From Ichthyophis bannanicus (Eukaryota > Chordata > Amphibia > Gymnophiona > Ichthyophiidae), in NCBI GenBank assembly GCA_033557465.1, contig CM066031.1, positions 171,151,043 through 171,215,042 of the forward strand: a DNA stretch of 64,000 nt. The letters are read 5' to 3'. Positions 1 through 10,720 of this stretch are shown here, in pieces. The notes beneath the pieces are model-generated. The model saw nothing but the letters and a program-made list of their open reading frames with translations. It was not told the origin of the DNA and made no database searches. The position numbers and the translations under genes were made by a program. Every line of letters begins with the position of its first letter. The first letter of the stretch is position 1.

Positions 1-777
1 CCAGAGGTAATGGACTCACACCTCTGAGCCCATCTGTATATCCCGAGCGACCCCTCAGGACTTGCCACTGCTATTTGCTGGATAGTGTCAATGAGTAGGA
101 TACATTGGTGTAGATAAAAAGAAGAGGAGTTATATTAATAATAATAAAAAACAGTCCTAGACTGTCTGCCAATGAAGAATCCACAATAATAATAATAATA
201 ATAATAATACATCTGAAATCCACAAACGATTTGTGAAACAAATGTAGCATCTCTATTGCAGAAGCCAAATCTCCCCCGCCCACTCATTCCTCTCATCTTT
301 CTGTCTTGTCTGTCACTCCACAAGCGTTCAACCCTTTCTCCTTCCTTTCTTCCACCAAACCTCTTTCTCCCCTCTCTCTCCACCCCGCCCCATACCTGAT
401 CCCAGAATCTTTCCCCTCCCTCTTTCCTCCCACCCCCTTGCCTCTTCCCCTTTCTATAACTTTCTTGGTCAGCGTAAGCTAATTTAACCACTGACGCGTC
501 TTTCCTCCGGCCTATCCTGTCAATTCAGCCACCGTCGCCGCCTCCTAATGTGCCACATTGAAATTCCTTTTTTTTCTGACTTGTGTGAAACAGTTTGATT
601 GCTGCCGCCTTTTACTTCTAGCTTACATGGCTGCAGCCGCCACCTCCTTCAGCTTAGGCCACACGGTGTCAGTGCTGCCTCAGTTGGGATTTGGGAATGA
701 CAAATTATGTCATGCTACTGGAGACGCTTGTTAGAGTGACAGTCCTGGGTATTGTTACATAGGATAATAATGTACTT
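1..777. other. Unassigned DNA, no gene seen
   Basis: No coding signal is convincing here. The stretch has short AAT runs near 138 and 184, then a strongly pyrimidine-rich strand (about 285-460). The antisense reading frames across it are low-complexity Arg/Gly translations and look like chance openings. It ends where the (TTTA)n tail of an L2-like LINE begins. Confidence 0.6.
184..209. repeat. (AAT)n microsatellite
   Basis: About eight uninterrupted AAT units are visible. A shorter AAT cluster lies about 45 bp upstream. Confidence 0.9.
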
Positions 778-2342
778 GTTTATTTATTTATTTATTTATT
801 TAGCACATATTTGTATACCGCTGCTTCCAGCGATCAGAAGCGGTTTGATTAAGAGAACAGAAAATGTCAGATCAATGACAGAAATTTCAAAGCATTACAG
901 TGTGATTAACAAGGTTATGTGCTAGGTTTTCAAAACAAATCAAGCGTGTTTCATTACAGTATACAATAAATTTCCAAATTACAAGATTAACAAATTACAG
1001 GATTACAAGATTAAAACAAATAGGATTATAACAGGTTTCATTGAAGTATACAAGATTAATGACATGTTTCATTAAGTTTACAACAGGATACAGTTATGTG
1101 GGGGGGGATTACAATTATACTTTTCTACAGTATATAAACATTTGTGTTTTTACATATATATATTTTAACGCTGATTTATGATACACTGTAGGTCACTTGG
1201 TGTGTGCGTTGTTGATTTATGGTACGTTGTAGGCCTCTCGAAATAGGTGTGTCTTCAGGTCTTTTCTGAAACCCATCAGGTCAGTGATTGAGCGCAACTC
1301 AGGTGGGAGTTGGTTCCAAAGTGATGGGGCAGCGAAGGAGTATGCTCTGTTGCTTGTGGCTACATTAACTGATCTTATACTTATTGGTACTTGTAGGTTG
1401 TTTATGGTGGCAGTTCTCCTGTTTCTGTTAGCAGGTTGTAAGGTGATTAGGTTTGTGAGGAAGGTTGGTGCCAAATTGTGGATGGTTTTAAAAGTTGTCA
1501 CCAGGATTTTGTATTTTATACGGGCTATGATGGGGAGCCAGTGTAATTCCATCAGCACGGGGTGATGTGTTCTGCCACACCTGTTTTAGTGATGATTCTG
1601 GCTGCGACGTTCTGTGCCATCTGGAGTATGTTTAGTGTTTTATTTGGAAGGCCCTGCAGGATTGCATTGCAGTAGTCGAAATGTGGTGTGATGAGGGCTT
1701 GGGCTACTGTCCTAAAATCAGTGGGTTCTATGATGCTCCTGAGAGGTTGTATAACCCTGAGCTTGTGGAAGATGGCCCTGTTTACTAGGCGGAGGTGCTT
1801 TGCCATCTTTAGTTCGCTATCCAGTGTTACTCCTAGGTACTTTATTTCATTTTTTGTGTGGTATGTGTTTTCACCTAGGGTAATTGAAGCTGGCGGGTTG
1901 AAATCCGATTTTCTTGAGATGTACATGACTTCGGTTTTTTTGTGGTTAATGGCCATGTTGTTTCGCTGGAGCCATGTTTGCATGTCTTTTATGCATTCTT
2001 CTAGCTGCGCGTAGTTTGGGTTGCTTGCATCGAGTTGGGTATAGAGCATAATATCATCGGCGTATATGTGATAATAGATTTTATGCTTTTTGAATATTTC
2101 GCAGATTGGTCTCATGTATACATTAAAGAGAAGCGCGGATAGAGCTGAGCCTTGAGGTATGCCTTGTGTTTGTGGGAAAGCCTGTGCTTTTTCGTTATTG
2201 AACTGTACCTGTTGCATTCTGTTGGAGATATATGATGAGAACCATTTTAGTGGTGTTCCTGTTATTCCTATATCCTTCATTCTGTTTAGTAGTGTTTGAT
2301 GGTGAACAGTATCGAAAGCTGCGGAGATGTCAATGAATATTT
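778..2342 (-). mobile_element. L2-like LINE, 5'-truncated
   Basis: A non-LTR retrotransposon on the minus strand. Its 3' end is a (TAAA)n tail preceded by a small stem, ACCGCTTC paired with AAGCAGCGGT, typical of the L2-like copies in this window. Upstream on the element strand is the C-terminal RT protein. The 5' end is truncated inside the RT motif read as DISAAFDTVHH, so only the RT C-terminal part, the tail domain and the 3' UTR remain. The truncation point carries a short inverted repeat. L2-like is inferred from the RT style and tail; a neighbouring CR1-group clade is possible. Confidence 0.8.
1217..2340 (-). pseudogene. L2-like ORF2 C-terminal part (reverse transcriptase)
   Basis: Partial ORF2 of the LINE. 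The order seen is AAFDTVHH (RT motif A region, Asp present), GIPQGSALSALLFNVYM (motif B), YADDIMLY (motif C, both Asp present), YLGVTLD, then HWLPI and the C-terminal AYSFAAPSLWNQLP block shared by the other L2-like copies here. A single frameshift near 1555 splits the frame at the junction leading into HWLPI. The endonuclease and N-terminal RT are missing. It cannot be mobile by itself. Confidence 0.85.
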
Positions 2343-2354
2343 ACATCTCCGCAG
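2319..2354. repeat. 12-bp perfect inverted repeat at LINE 5' junction
   Basis: CTGCGGAGATGT and ACATCTCCGCAG flank a 12-bp loop exactly where the minus-strand LINE ends. The left arm is RT coding sequence; the right arm is outside the element. Confidence 0.85.
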
Positions 2355-3529
2355 TGGTTTATTATCCAGCTTATAGAAGGGATTTTTATATAGGAAGTCA
2401 TTCAGCTAATTTGTTTGAGCCTGATCAGAGGGTAATTCAGAATCTTACCACCACGTCTACCCTATCTCCAGTGACTGCTGTTAAACTCATCTGTCATAAA
2501 TTACAATGACAAATGGGATGAATGGCTTAAAATATGAATAACGGGATTCATATGAGGAAGGAATAAGTTTGGGAGTGCTATGAGATTGTTCTTCTTAGAA
2601 GGGGTGGTGGATGCATGCAACATTCCCTCAGCCCAGATGCTGGGGAATAAAAGGTTAACAAGGCTCACAAAAGTGTGGGAGGAGGCTAGAGCAATGACAC
2701 ACTTTTTGTCTCTCCTCCCAAAAAAAAAATCCCCAGAGGGGGAGCCTCTGTTTTTTGATCCCTGCCCTCTCAATCAAATATCAGCCTTCTCCTAAAACAT
2801 CTTACGAACTCCAGAGGGAAACTCTCTCTTTGGCATGATGCAAGTCATATGCCGAGCATTAGCGGTAAATTTGAGAAACTAGGTCATACTCCACATACGC
2901 GGCTTAGAAGTGAGGTTCCCGACTGTCATGGTATGCGCAAAACTCAATATCTCTTAGTAACCACCAGAAAATACCTAAACTTCCATATAAACTCACTCAA
3001 CTCACTTTAATCTATTTTTTATTATTCCGTAATATGGAATACAAAGACCTCAGGATAGCCTTACCCCTACATATGGTGAAACTTGTCACCCTAGGGAGAT
3101 GGCAGACACTCACATCATAGGTCTAAAGCCTCCCAAACATTTTTTTTCTTCTTTAATCTTTAATACCAATTTTATCCAAATTCAATAATATCTAACTAAT
3201 CCACAAAAGTATTTTTTAGGATCCTTACTTATTAATCAACATACAACACTATTAAAAAGAAAGTGTCTGCAGTTCTATATAGTATAGAGCACAATACTCC
3301 AAGCCGGAACTCGTAGAATGCAATCGATTTACCGAAGAGCAACTTGTTTCACCTACAACAAATCAAAGAAGAACTTTCAACAATCAGCATAACAGTGCTC
3401 TCAATGTGAGTATGCATTCACTTATCTGAAAATCTTCCAAGTCCAGCCGGTATCAATAACATGAAACTGCTTCACTCTGATACAGCTGGAAACGCACGGC
3501 CGAAGCTGATTATCTCAACTGAACCCTTG
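2355..3529. other. Unassigned DNA, no gene seen
   Basis: AT-rich sequence with short unrelated open frames on both strands. The pair at about 2500-2795 are mirror-strand readings of one low-complexity stretch containing an A9 run. No domain, splice-flanked exon or RNA gene is recognised. Confidence 0.5.
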
Positions 3530-3785
3530 GGCAATTATATTTATTGATGTGCAAAACTCACCCATTTGGAGAAATTGCCCCCGAAAGGGACCTCAGTTTA
3601 ACGTTTCATCCTGATGATACAAGCCTTAGTAACCTATATCATACTGGGAGACTGATTTGGTTCTGACTCAGTGGTAGAATACCCACGGCTGAGCTGTGAG
3701 CAAAAAGCTCCGTGGAGGTCTCTCATCCAAATGATGACCCTGTTTTAATCTGGGGTCGTGATAGGCTGTAGTAATCATTTAAGAA
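3530..3785 (-). mobile_element. SINE of the 5S/Deu type (SINE3-like)
   Basis: Read on the minus strand, the segment has a 5S rRNA-like promoter part containing TTTGGATGAGAGACC, close to the internal control region of 5S genes. After a spacer comes GGATGAAACGTTAAACTGAG, the hallmark of the Deu core shared by ancient vertebrate SINEs, then GGTCCCTTTCGGGGGCAATT and an AT-rich tail. Such SINEs are transcribed by RNA polymerase III and moved by LINE machinery. The 5' half is diverged, so the class is firmer than the exact family. Confidence 0.65.
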
Positions 3786-4712
3786 CCAGCAAAAAAGAGG
3801 AAGAAGTGCATGGAAAATGCAGGACTGTACTTTGTTTATTAAGGGGCCAATGTATTAACCTCAAAGGGGTAATTTTATAACTGGATGCCTAGATTAAATG
3901 TGCAGGAAAGTGCCTAGTGTATAAAGGCACACGGGCTATGTATATTATAAAATACTGAACACCCTTAACTCTCGTACATGCTATGCCAGAAATTCAGAAC
4001 CACATACAAACTGGCATATCGGTGAAAAAAAAAATGTTTTAGGACCATCAGAATGGGAGCTATTTAGAGCAGCTTTTTTCAATAAAGCTAAGCACAATTC
4101 CTCATCAGCCCAATTTTTTCGAAAATTTTTATATTGCTCAAAATCGCTAAAAGTCAGTTCATTTTTACTTAGCTTTCTGTGTTGTATATACTGAGGATAT
4201 TTATTGCTTCTTTCACCTCACCACCTCTGGTAATTTGTAGCTTTGAATGTGTATCTCTCTGAAGCCCCGACAGATTGTCAGCATACTTTTGCTGACTCGG
4301 CACTACAGGGTGGTCATAAAGCAGCGATGTTGAGATGATATTGCCCTCTTGAGTCAATGTGGCATGTTCCTTACAGGCATCACACAGGTACAGATTTAAT
4401 AGGGTTGGCCTATGCCATCTTTGGGCCCAGTTCACCTTCCAGACTCTCCAGGCTGGATGCCATCTAAGAGTATGGGTCAATGCCAATTCCTCTCGCTCAG
4501 TGGCAGCTGTGGGGTTCCTCAGGTATCATGTGCATCCAGAAGTTCAGGATCTGCTGACAAAGCCACTAGACCTGGAAAAAAATGTAGATATGAATAAGTT
4601 GTATTGTTGGAACACAAGCATCCCTTTTATTGCCATCAGAAAATTGAGGCTTCTCTATTTCAAGGCCCTTGCAATGCAACTTACCTCCATTCGGTCTGTA
4701 TGTGTCTCACTA
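3786..4712. other. Unassigned DNA, no gene seen
   Basis: No domain is recognised on either strand. Open frames of 105-128 codons near 4169-4745 lie opposite each other and show no conserved motif. Confidence 0.45.
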
Positions 4713-4881
4713 AGGGGGTTAGTTACTGAGGTGCACCAACATTAACACACATTAATTCTCCATAATGTGCATTATTTTAGATCAGGCACCATGTTATTCG
4801 ATGAGAACTAATTAATTCGCCATTAGCGTGCATTATTACTAATGCACATCAATGTTAGCACACCTTAGAAACTAGCCCCCT
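4713..4881. mobile_element. MITE with imperfect terminal inverted repeats
   Basis: The ends read AGGGGGTTAGTTACTGAGGT and, reversed and complemented, AGGGGGCTAGTTTCTAAGGT. The inverted match continues for about 45 bp with several mismatches, including the AACATT and ATTA blocks. There is no coding capacity. A hairpin-type non-autonomous DNA transposon is the simplest reading. The superfamily and target duplication are not resolved. Confidence 0.6.
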
Positions 4882-6983
4882 AAATGCCCAACCTTACCGA
4901 AAATGTTCCAGATCCAGTTTGCCCCCCACCTCTTCCAAAAGGTTCTGTGTCCATTAAACTTCCAAGCCTGCCCAACCACTTTCTAGGCTGTAATCTTCAA
5001 GCTATGTAGACAGGTCAAAAGCTATAGAAATGAATGTTATTGGACTGTTTGGGTGGGTTCCTATTTTGTGTTCTTGCATAAAGATATCTCACTAACATAC
5101 TATGATATACTATATTCATGGATCCCAAGGGGCAAACAAAATCTGTACCCATCATTTCATTGAGGCTTTGCTGTAGAAGCGTGAAATAAATTAGACAGGA
5201 CTAGTCCTCTACTGTCTTCTTCTGATGGGTATGGATCTTAACTGCTTTTTCTTGGAGGCCTCATTTCATATTCTTTGAGTGATTTTTCACTAGGACTATT
5301 GTCCTGAGGACTCTGAGGCTGCTGGCTTTTTATGACATTTGTTTCCAAGTGAGATCCTTTGCTGCCAGGGATTTGTGGAGCCTTTGCCAAAGAGCTGAAG
5401 CTCTTGAGGTCCAGCTCGAGAATGCGTCTATTTCTTGAGTGGAGCAACACCTCGATTGGAGTGGTCATAAGCTGCTGTTGGTATTTGTGGTGCAGCCTGC
5501 TACTCTTTTAATGTTCTCTACCTCCTTGACAGATATAGGAGGCACATGGTGTGAGGATTCCATGCTTTTTAGCCATCTCCTTCCTTTCTTTCAACTATTT
5601 TGTCACCTGCTCTGCTGTCCAGCTTTCTTCCACCTGGTTTGTAATGAGCCTAACTTGAGCTATATGAGGTCCTTCTTGCACTCTGTGACCTGCCAATGTT
5701 TCATGCTCCCCGCCGCACCACTTGGACTCTCACCAGGTTAAATGGTACCCTTGGTGATCAATGGGGTGGTGAGGAGGGGTTCAGATTGTCAGTCAAACAC
5801 CAGATTTCACATGCAACATAACTGTTTTATTGATAAGATTGTAACAATCACAACAATTATAACAAGAAGTGACTGGTTTCTTGAGGCTGCTTCCAGGACC
5901 CTGGGCCAAGGGTTTCTGCTGCCCCAGGCAGAAGCCCTGACTTTGTTGCCTCCCCCTCAGCTGCCAATTCCGACTTCGGGAGCAGCTTGGCTCAGCGACA
6001 GCAACAGTTTAAAAGCAGTGGTTTTATGCCACTGTCAATTCTGTTTTTCGGGGCGGGGGACTCAGCTCGTGGCAGTTTAAAAGCCCGAAGTAAGCCATGT
6101 GCTTCGACACACATGGCTTGCCGCTTCTGACCTCCCTCCGATGCAATTTCCTGTCGGAGGGGGGTCAGAGGTGGCAGGCAATGTGTGCCCAAGCACATGG
6201 CCTGCCACAGGCGCCATGCCATGCTGCCCACTGAGGTCTGCTGCCCTAGGCAACCGCTTAGCCTACCTAGTGGACGGGCCAGCCCTGGCTTCTTCCTTAT
6301 GAGAAGATCCTTTAAACCCTTCCAGTGGCTAGAAGGTCCAGACTCAGCACATCTTTCTCTTTCAGAAATAGTCTACAATAAAACACTTGCTAACCCCTGC
6401 AACCTGCTTAACCATCTAATCTTGCACTGAACCTTTTCTGGTCTCAGTCTGCAATCTGCCAATAGTATGGTGCTTTGGGACAGGCCCATCAGCTACAGCT
6501 GTTGCAGTCACTGATGTGGGAGTTCTGGTTTCTGCAATAGCCGATGTCAGATGGATGACATCTTCTTTGTACTCCAGTGCTTGAGTTCCATCTGCTGATG
6601 TCGGTGAGCGTTCATCTGATGGTATATAGGAGGCACTTCCTGTTTTTTCTGAATCTATGGCTGGAATCAGTCTCTCAAGAACCTTTGCAGGTCCTTCCCA
6701 GGATGTAGGTCCTTAGATGAGAACCATTGAATTATCTTCTAGAGGTGGGAGGAATCTCTCGTGTTTAGTGTGAGTCTTGCTGCACTTGGCTCTTGTTTGC
6801 TGCTTTTGAGACATCATGGTTCAAGGGTAGGTGCTTATGTAACTATATTGTGGCCAAACAAAGGTTTTGCTAATGGTTTGCTACAGCTTTGGGGATCCAT
6901 GTGGTAGCCAATTGGAGCCAAACAAGGGCCCTCTCCAGTTTCCTTTGCTTTGTTTCTGTATCATTTAAAGTATTTTAACTTCT
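4882..6983. other. Unassigned DNA, no gene seen
   Basis: Several short frames exist on both strands (for example 5238-5468 minus and 5742-6430 plus) but none shows a family motif. The segment near 5240-5740, read on the minus strand, has a low-stop, Lys/Glu-rich look that could be a decayed element protein; I could not place it. The GC-rich part near 6000-6250 gives mirror-image frames. Confidence 0.45.
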
Positions 6984-6997
6984 GTTTCCTGATCGTC

Positions 6998-7124
6998 CCT
7001 CCAGTCTAGTCCCGAACCTCTGGGTTGTGCTGCTCCTCCAGCAGCTTGGAGACTGAGAAACATCATCCTTTTTCTGATGACACTGGTATATCCTCAAAGG
7101 CTCTGCCTCCTCACTCCAGTTACC
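6998..7124 (+). repeat. DIRS-A left inverted terminal repeat
   Basis: It is complementary to the right terminal repeat, with shared blocks CCAGTCTAGT, CGAACCTCTGGGTTGT, CCAGCAGCTTGGAGACTGAG and CCTCCTCACTCCAGT. About ten scattered differences separate the arms, so the copy is not very recent. Confidence 0.88.
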
Positions 7125-7857
7125 TCAGTCTCCAAGCAGCTGGAGGATTGGTGAGCCTGGAGTTCTGGGCTCACTTTAGAGGAACAATTAAGGAAGGATA
7201 GAGATTAGGATCAGTTTATACTTTAAATGATAAGGGAAAAGAAAAAGAAAAGGTACAGGAAGAAAGAAAAGGAAAATCTTTAATTTGAGGGTATTTTGTG
7301 CCTTTAAGGCTAAGTTGAGGCCTCCCCTCCCTCTGCTTTCTCTTACCCGTGATAGGGGCTGTAAGTGGAAGAGAATCCATTCACTGATGCAGCAGGGCTC
7401 TGGTTCCCGAACCCATTTGAAAGGGTGAGGAACCAGAGCTAAGGCCAATCAGTTAGATAGCGCATGCAGAGGTGGTGCCTGCTAGCGCTGTGAAGCAAGC
7501 CAGGAGGTGTCTAGCCGTTGGAAGCGTTTTTTTCTCTGTGTCCCTGGCTTGAACTGGCTCCTGACGCTGCATTGAGACAGGTCGGTGGAGCGGAGGAAAA
7601 AGAAACACGGCCCATGACAAGCGGAGATCTTGGCTTACACAGTGCAGGTATAAGCACCGATTCGCTAAAGCGCAGGCGGGGGGAGCGAGTGAGAGTGAGT
7701 GAGTTGACTGAAGCGGGCCTACCGTGTGGCGGCAGCGTGGGAAGCGCCGCGGCTGCCTCGGGGCCTTCAGGACCTCATATCTTTGGCAGGAAGCTTCGGT
7801 TTCGAATTTAAATTTTAGTTTCAGGCTCGGGGCCCCAAGGAGAAAATTATACACTGT

Positions 7858-7880
7858 AAAAAAAAAAAAATATATATATA
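7858..7880 (+). repeat. A13 tract followed by (TA)5 upstream of DIRS-A gag
   Basis: A homopolymer A run and a TA run sit about 90 bp before the gag start. Comparable A-rich tracts precede gag in DIRS-B and DIRS-C. Confidence 0.85.
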
Positions 7881-7968
7881 TTTCTTGTCTTTGGGCCAGT
7901 GACTTTGTTGTTCAGCTTAGGCTCATTATTTGGTCAAGGCTGAGGCACGGTGACAGCACTTAAGCGGG

Positions 7969-10720
7969 ATGCCTTCTAGACCGCAGTGCTTGGTCTGCGG
8001 AACTCGAAGAGGAGCGGTTTCGGAGACGGGAGTCTGTAGGGGGTGCGTCCAAGAGGCAGAGGCTATGGAGCACACCTTGGAGGGGAAAACTAACGCTCAA
8101 GGACCCCCAATAACTCGACAGGATCCAGTTTCCCTGGACTTGCCTCTGAGGGAGTCGGTGGCGGGTCCCTCTTCCGCTCCAAATCTTCCTTTAGCGCAGC
8201 TGCCCTTGCCGGGAGGCCTGGTGGCACTTTTTTCCCCAGAGTTTATGCTCATTCAGCATGCGTTCAGAGGATGGCAGGATGGGCTGGCAACAAGGTCTAC
8301 GGATGGGGAGCACGGAGAGAAGAGACCTGGAACCCCTCTGAGTGTTGGGGCAGCAGGAAGCCTGGCAAAAAGAGCCAGGATGGAGAAGGAGCAGAAGGAA
8401 CAGTCGGTGGCCTCAGAGGGGCTTCACTCCGATGAAGGGGATCCGGACGTGGACTTAGATGACCATTTGGAAGAAGGAGAGATCACTGACAGAGAGGACC
8501 AGGCTAGAGTGGTCCGCATGTTCCGGAGAGACGAGTTGCTGGCACTCATTTCAGAGACACTAAAGGCGCTGAAGATGTCTGCTCCTGGTCCAGCAGAGGA
8601 TACGACTTTAGAAGATCCATTGCTGCAGGTGTTTTGGAAGAATCAGAGAGCTTTTCCGGTGCACAGAGTGGTGCGAGAGATGATCCAAGAAGAGTGGGAC
8701 ATGCCAGAGGCAACTTTAAAAGGGTCCAGAGTTATGGGACGTCTTTATCTGCTGGTGGACCAGGATCGAGAGTTGTTTAAGTCTCCTAAGGTGGATGATG
8801 CCGTCTCGGCAGTTACAAAGAAGACTACTATTCCGGTGGAAGGTAGTGCGGCACTCAAGGATACCCAATTCAGGCAGCTATTTGTGGAGCGTGGGTGGCG
8901 AGAGCCTGCCTTCGCTGGTCACAAAGAGTTCAAGGCGAACAGGGAGAAGACACGGCTGGGGGACCGGCAAGACTGGAGTCTGGTACAGCTTACCTGGCAG
9001 ATATCCATTATTTTTATTTATTTATTTATTTATATTTCTTTATTTATTCTTTTCTTCTATACCGCCCCTTCCAGAGATCAAGGGCGGTTTACAGGGAACA
9101 GTTAAACAATTTTATATAGTTTTACATGGAACAGTAGTTGTAACTATATACAGGTAAACATTGTAAGCAACTGTGTCAAAAACTATTTACAAAGAACTAT
9201 AAACATATATTACAATGAACAATAAACAAACCTATCTTACAATCGATCTTGTGTACGTTCTGGAAGTTATTTTCTTCTTCTTTTCTTACGTAATACATAC
9301 TGGGGGGGTTAATAGCAGTGGTTCTGTCGGGGTTAGTCGTTTGCGGGTTCAGGAGGTTGGTGGGATTGTTTCTGTGACTGCTGGGGTGTGGCTCTTGGGA
9401 GGTAGGGGATTTCAAAATGCTCGGTGTAGAGGTGGGTTTTGAGTTCTTTTCTGAATAGCTGAAGGTCCTTCATCATGCGAAGGGTTATTGGGAGTTCGTT
9501 CCAGAGGGTGGGGGCAGCAAATGAGAAGGCTCTGGAGCTTGTAGTTTTCTTTGTTTTTCTGAAGGTTTTGTGCATGTTGAGAGAGTGGATTGCATTTTGT
9601 CTACGTGTTCTTGATTCTGATGGAAAGTGTAGGAGGGTGATCAGGTGTGAGGGGGAGATGTTGTTAGGAGTATTTTATATTTTATTCGGCTATTTATGGG
9701 GAGCCAATGTAGTTCAAGCAGTATCGGGGTCACGTTGTCAGTTAGACGCACTTTTGATATTACTTTAGCACAGATGTTCTGGCTCTTTGTAATAGATATG
9801 TATTCTTAAGTGGCAGGCCAATTAGGAGACTATTACAATAGTCGAAGTGGGGGGTGATGAGTGTGCCGACTACAGATCTAAAATCATGTGTGTCGAGGAG
9901 GGGTTTTAGGTGTTGTATGGTCTTGAGTTTATAGAATATAGTTTTTACTGTCTGTTTTATGTGAAGTAGCATGGTGAGTTTGTGGTCTAATATTACCCCT
10001 AGGTACTTTACTTCTTTTTTGACAGGTATAGTAGTATTGTTGATTGTGATGGTTGTTGGGTAGGTGGCATCAGCATCAGGTTTTCTTGTTACAAACATTG
10101 CTTCTGTTTTTTTAAGGTTAATGTTGTAATAGTTGTTTTCTAGCCAGGAGTTGGTCTCATTCATGCATTCGGACAGGTTGTTGTATGAGGGGCTGTTAGT
10201 GTTTATGGGGATAGCAAGCATGATGTCGTCCGGCATAGATAAAATGGTTAATTTTGTGTTTTTTAAATATGTTTGTAATAGGCTGTAGGTATAAATTGAA
10301 AAGGATTATGATCTCATTCAAGGGTTATCGAAAAGCGTGGCGTCGGTGGTAGCTGCTTAACGGTACCTTTTGGCTGCGCAATTGGGCAGTGGATGGTTCT
10401 TCTAAGGCCAGGTTAAGTAAGCTTCCCTTCAGGGGAAAGCTCCTATTTGGGGAAGATTTAGACAAGCTGGTAAAGGATCTGGGGGAGTCCAAGGGTGGTA
10501 GACTTCCTGAAGACAGACTGTAGCAGGGACGATCGACTCCCGCATCCAAGAGTCAGCAGAGGGAGTTTCGTTGATTCCGGTTCCCAAGGTTCAATCAAAC
10601 GCAGAGAGGACGCTTTCCTAATAGAAACCAGGGGTTTTGTGGCTTTCGAGGAGCAGGCAGAGGTTTCGGTGCCTCTTCTTCCTCCGCAAGTCTGCGGAAA
10701 TCCCAATGAAGTCAGGGGGA
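7969..10720 (+). pseudogene. DIRS-A gag-like ORF1, split by a LINE
   Basis: The frame opens at 7969 and runs to about 9003, where it enters LINE sequence. It resumes near 10305 and ends in an Arg/Gly-rich tail overlapping the RT frame in another register. The N-terminus has CLVC, 12 residues, then CRGC, a CX2C-X12-CX2C zinc-ribbon-like motif that recurs in the B and D gags. An acidic middle (EEGEITDRED) precedes a folded block, MFRRDELLALISETLKAL to EEWDMPEATLKGSRVMGRL, that aligns with the DIRS-C gag. The role is assumed to be RNA packaging by position. The TAA after VVAA and further stops after 10350 show decay. Confidence 0.82.
9011..10300 (-). mobile_element. L2-like LINE inserted in DIRS-A gag
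   Basis: A minus-strand LINE with a (TAAA)-rich tail and the stem ACCGCCCCTT / AAGGGCGGT. Coding remnants are at 9760-10236 (YLGVILDHKL, TPHFDYCNSLL) and 9333-9575 (RAFSFAAPTLWNELP). The 5' end is truncated just upstream of the RT motif C region, which reads FIYAGRHHAC-like because of a frame change at the YADD site. The DIRS gag frame stops at one edge and resumes at the other, so this insertion is younger than DIRS-A. Confidence 0.88.

Noticed and set aside
3665..3780. Possible 5S rRNA gene
   Set aside because: Only the internal control region is similar; the rest diverges and a Deu core follows, so a SINE is the better reading.
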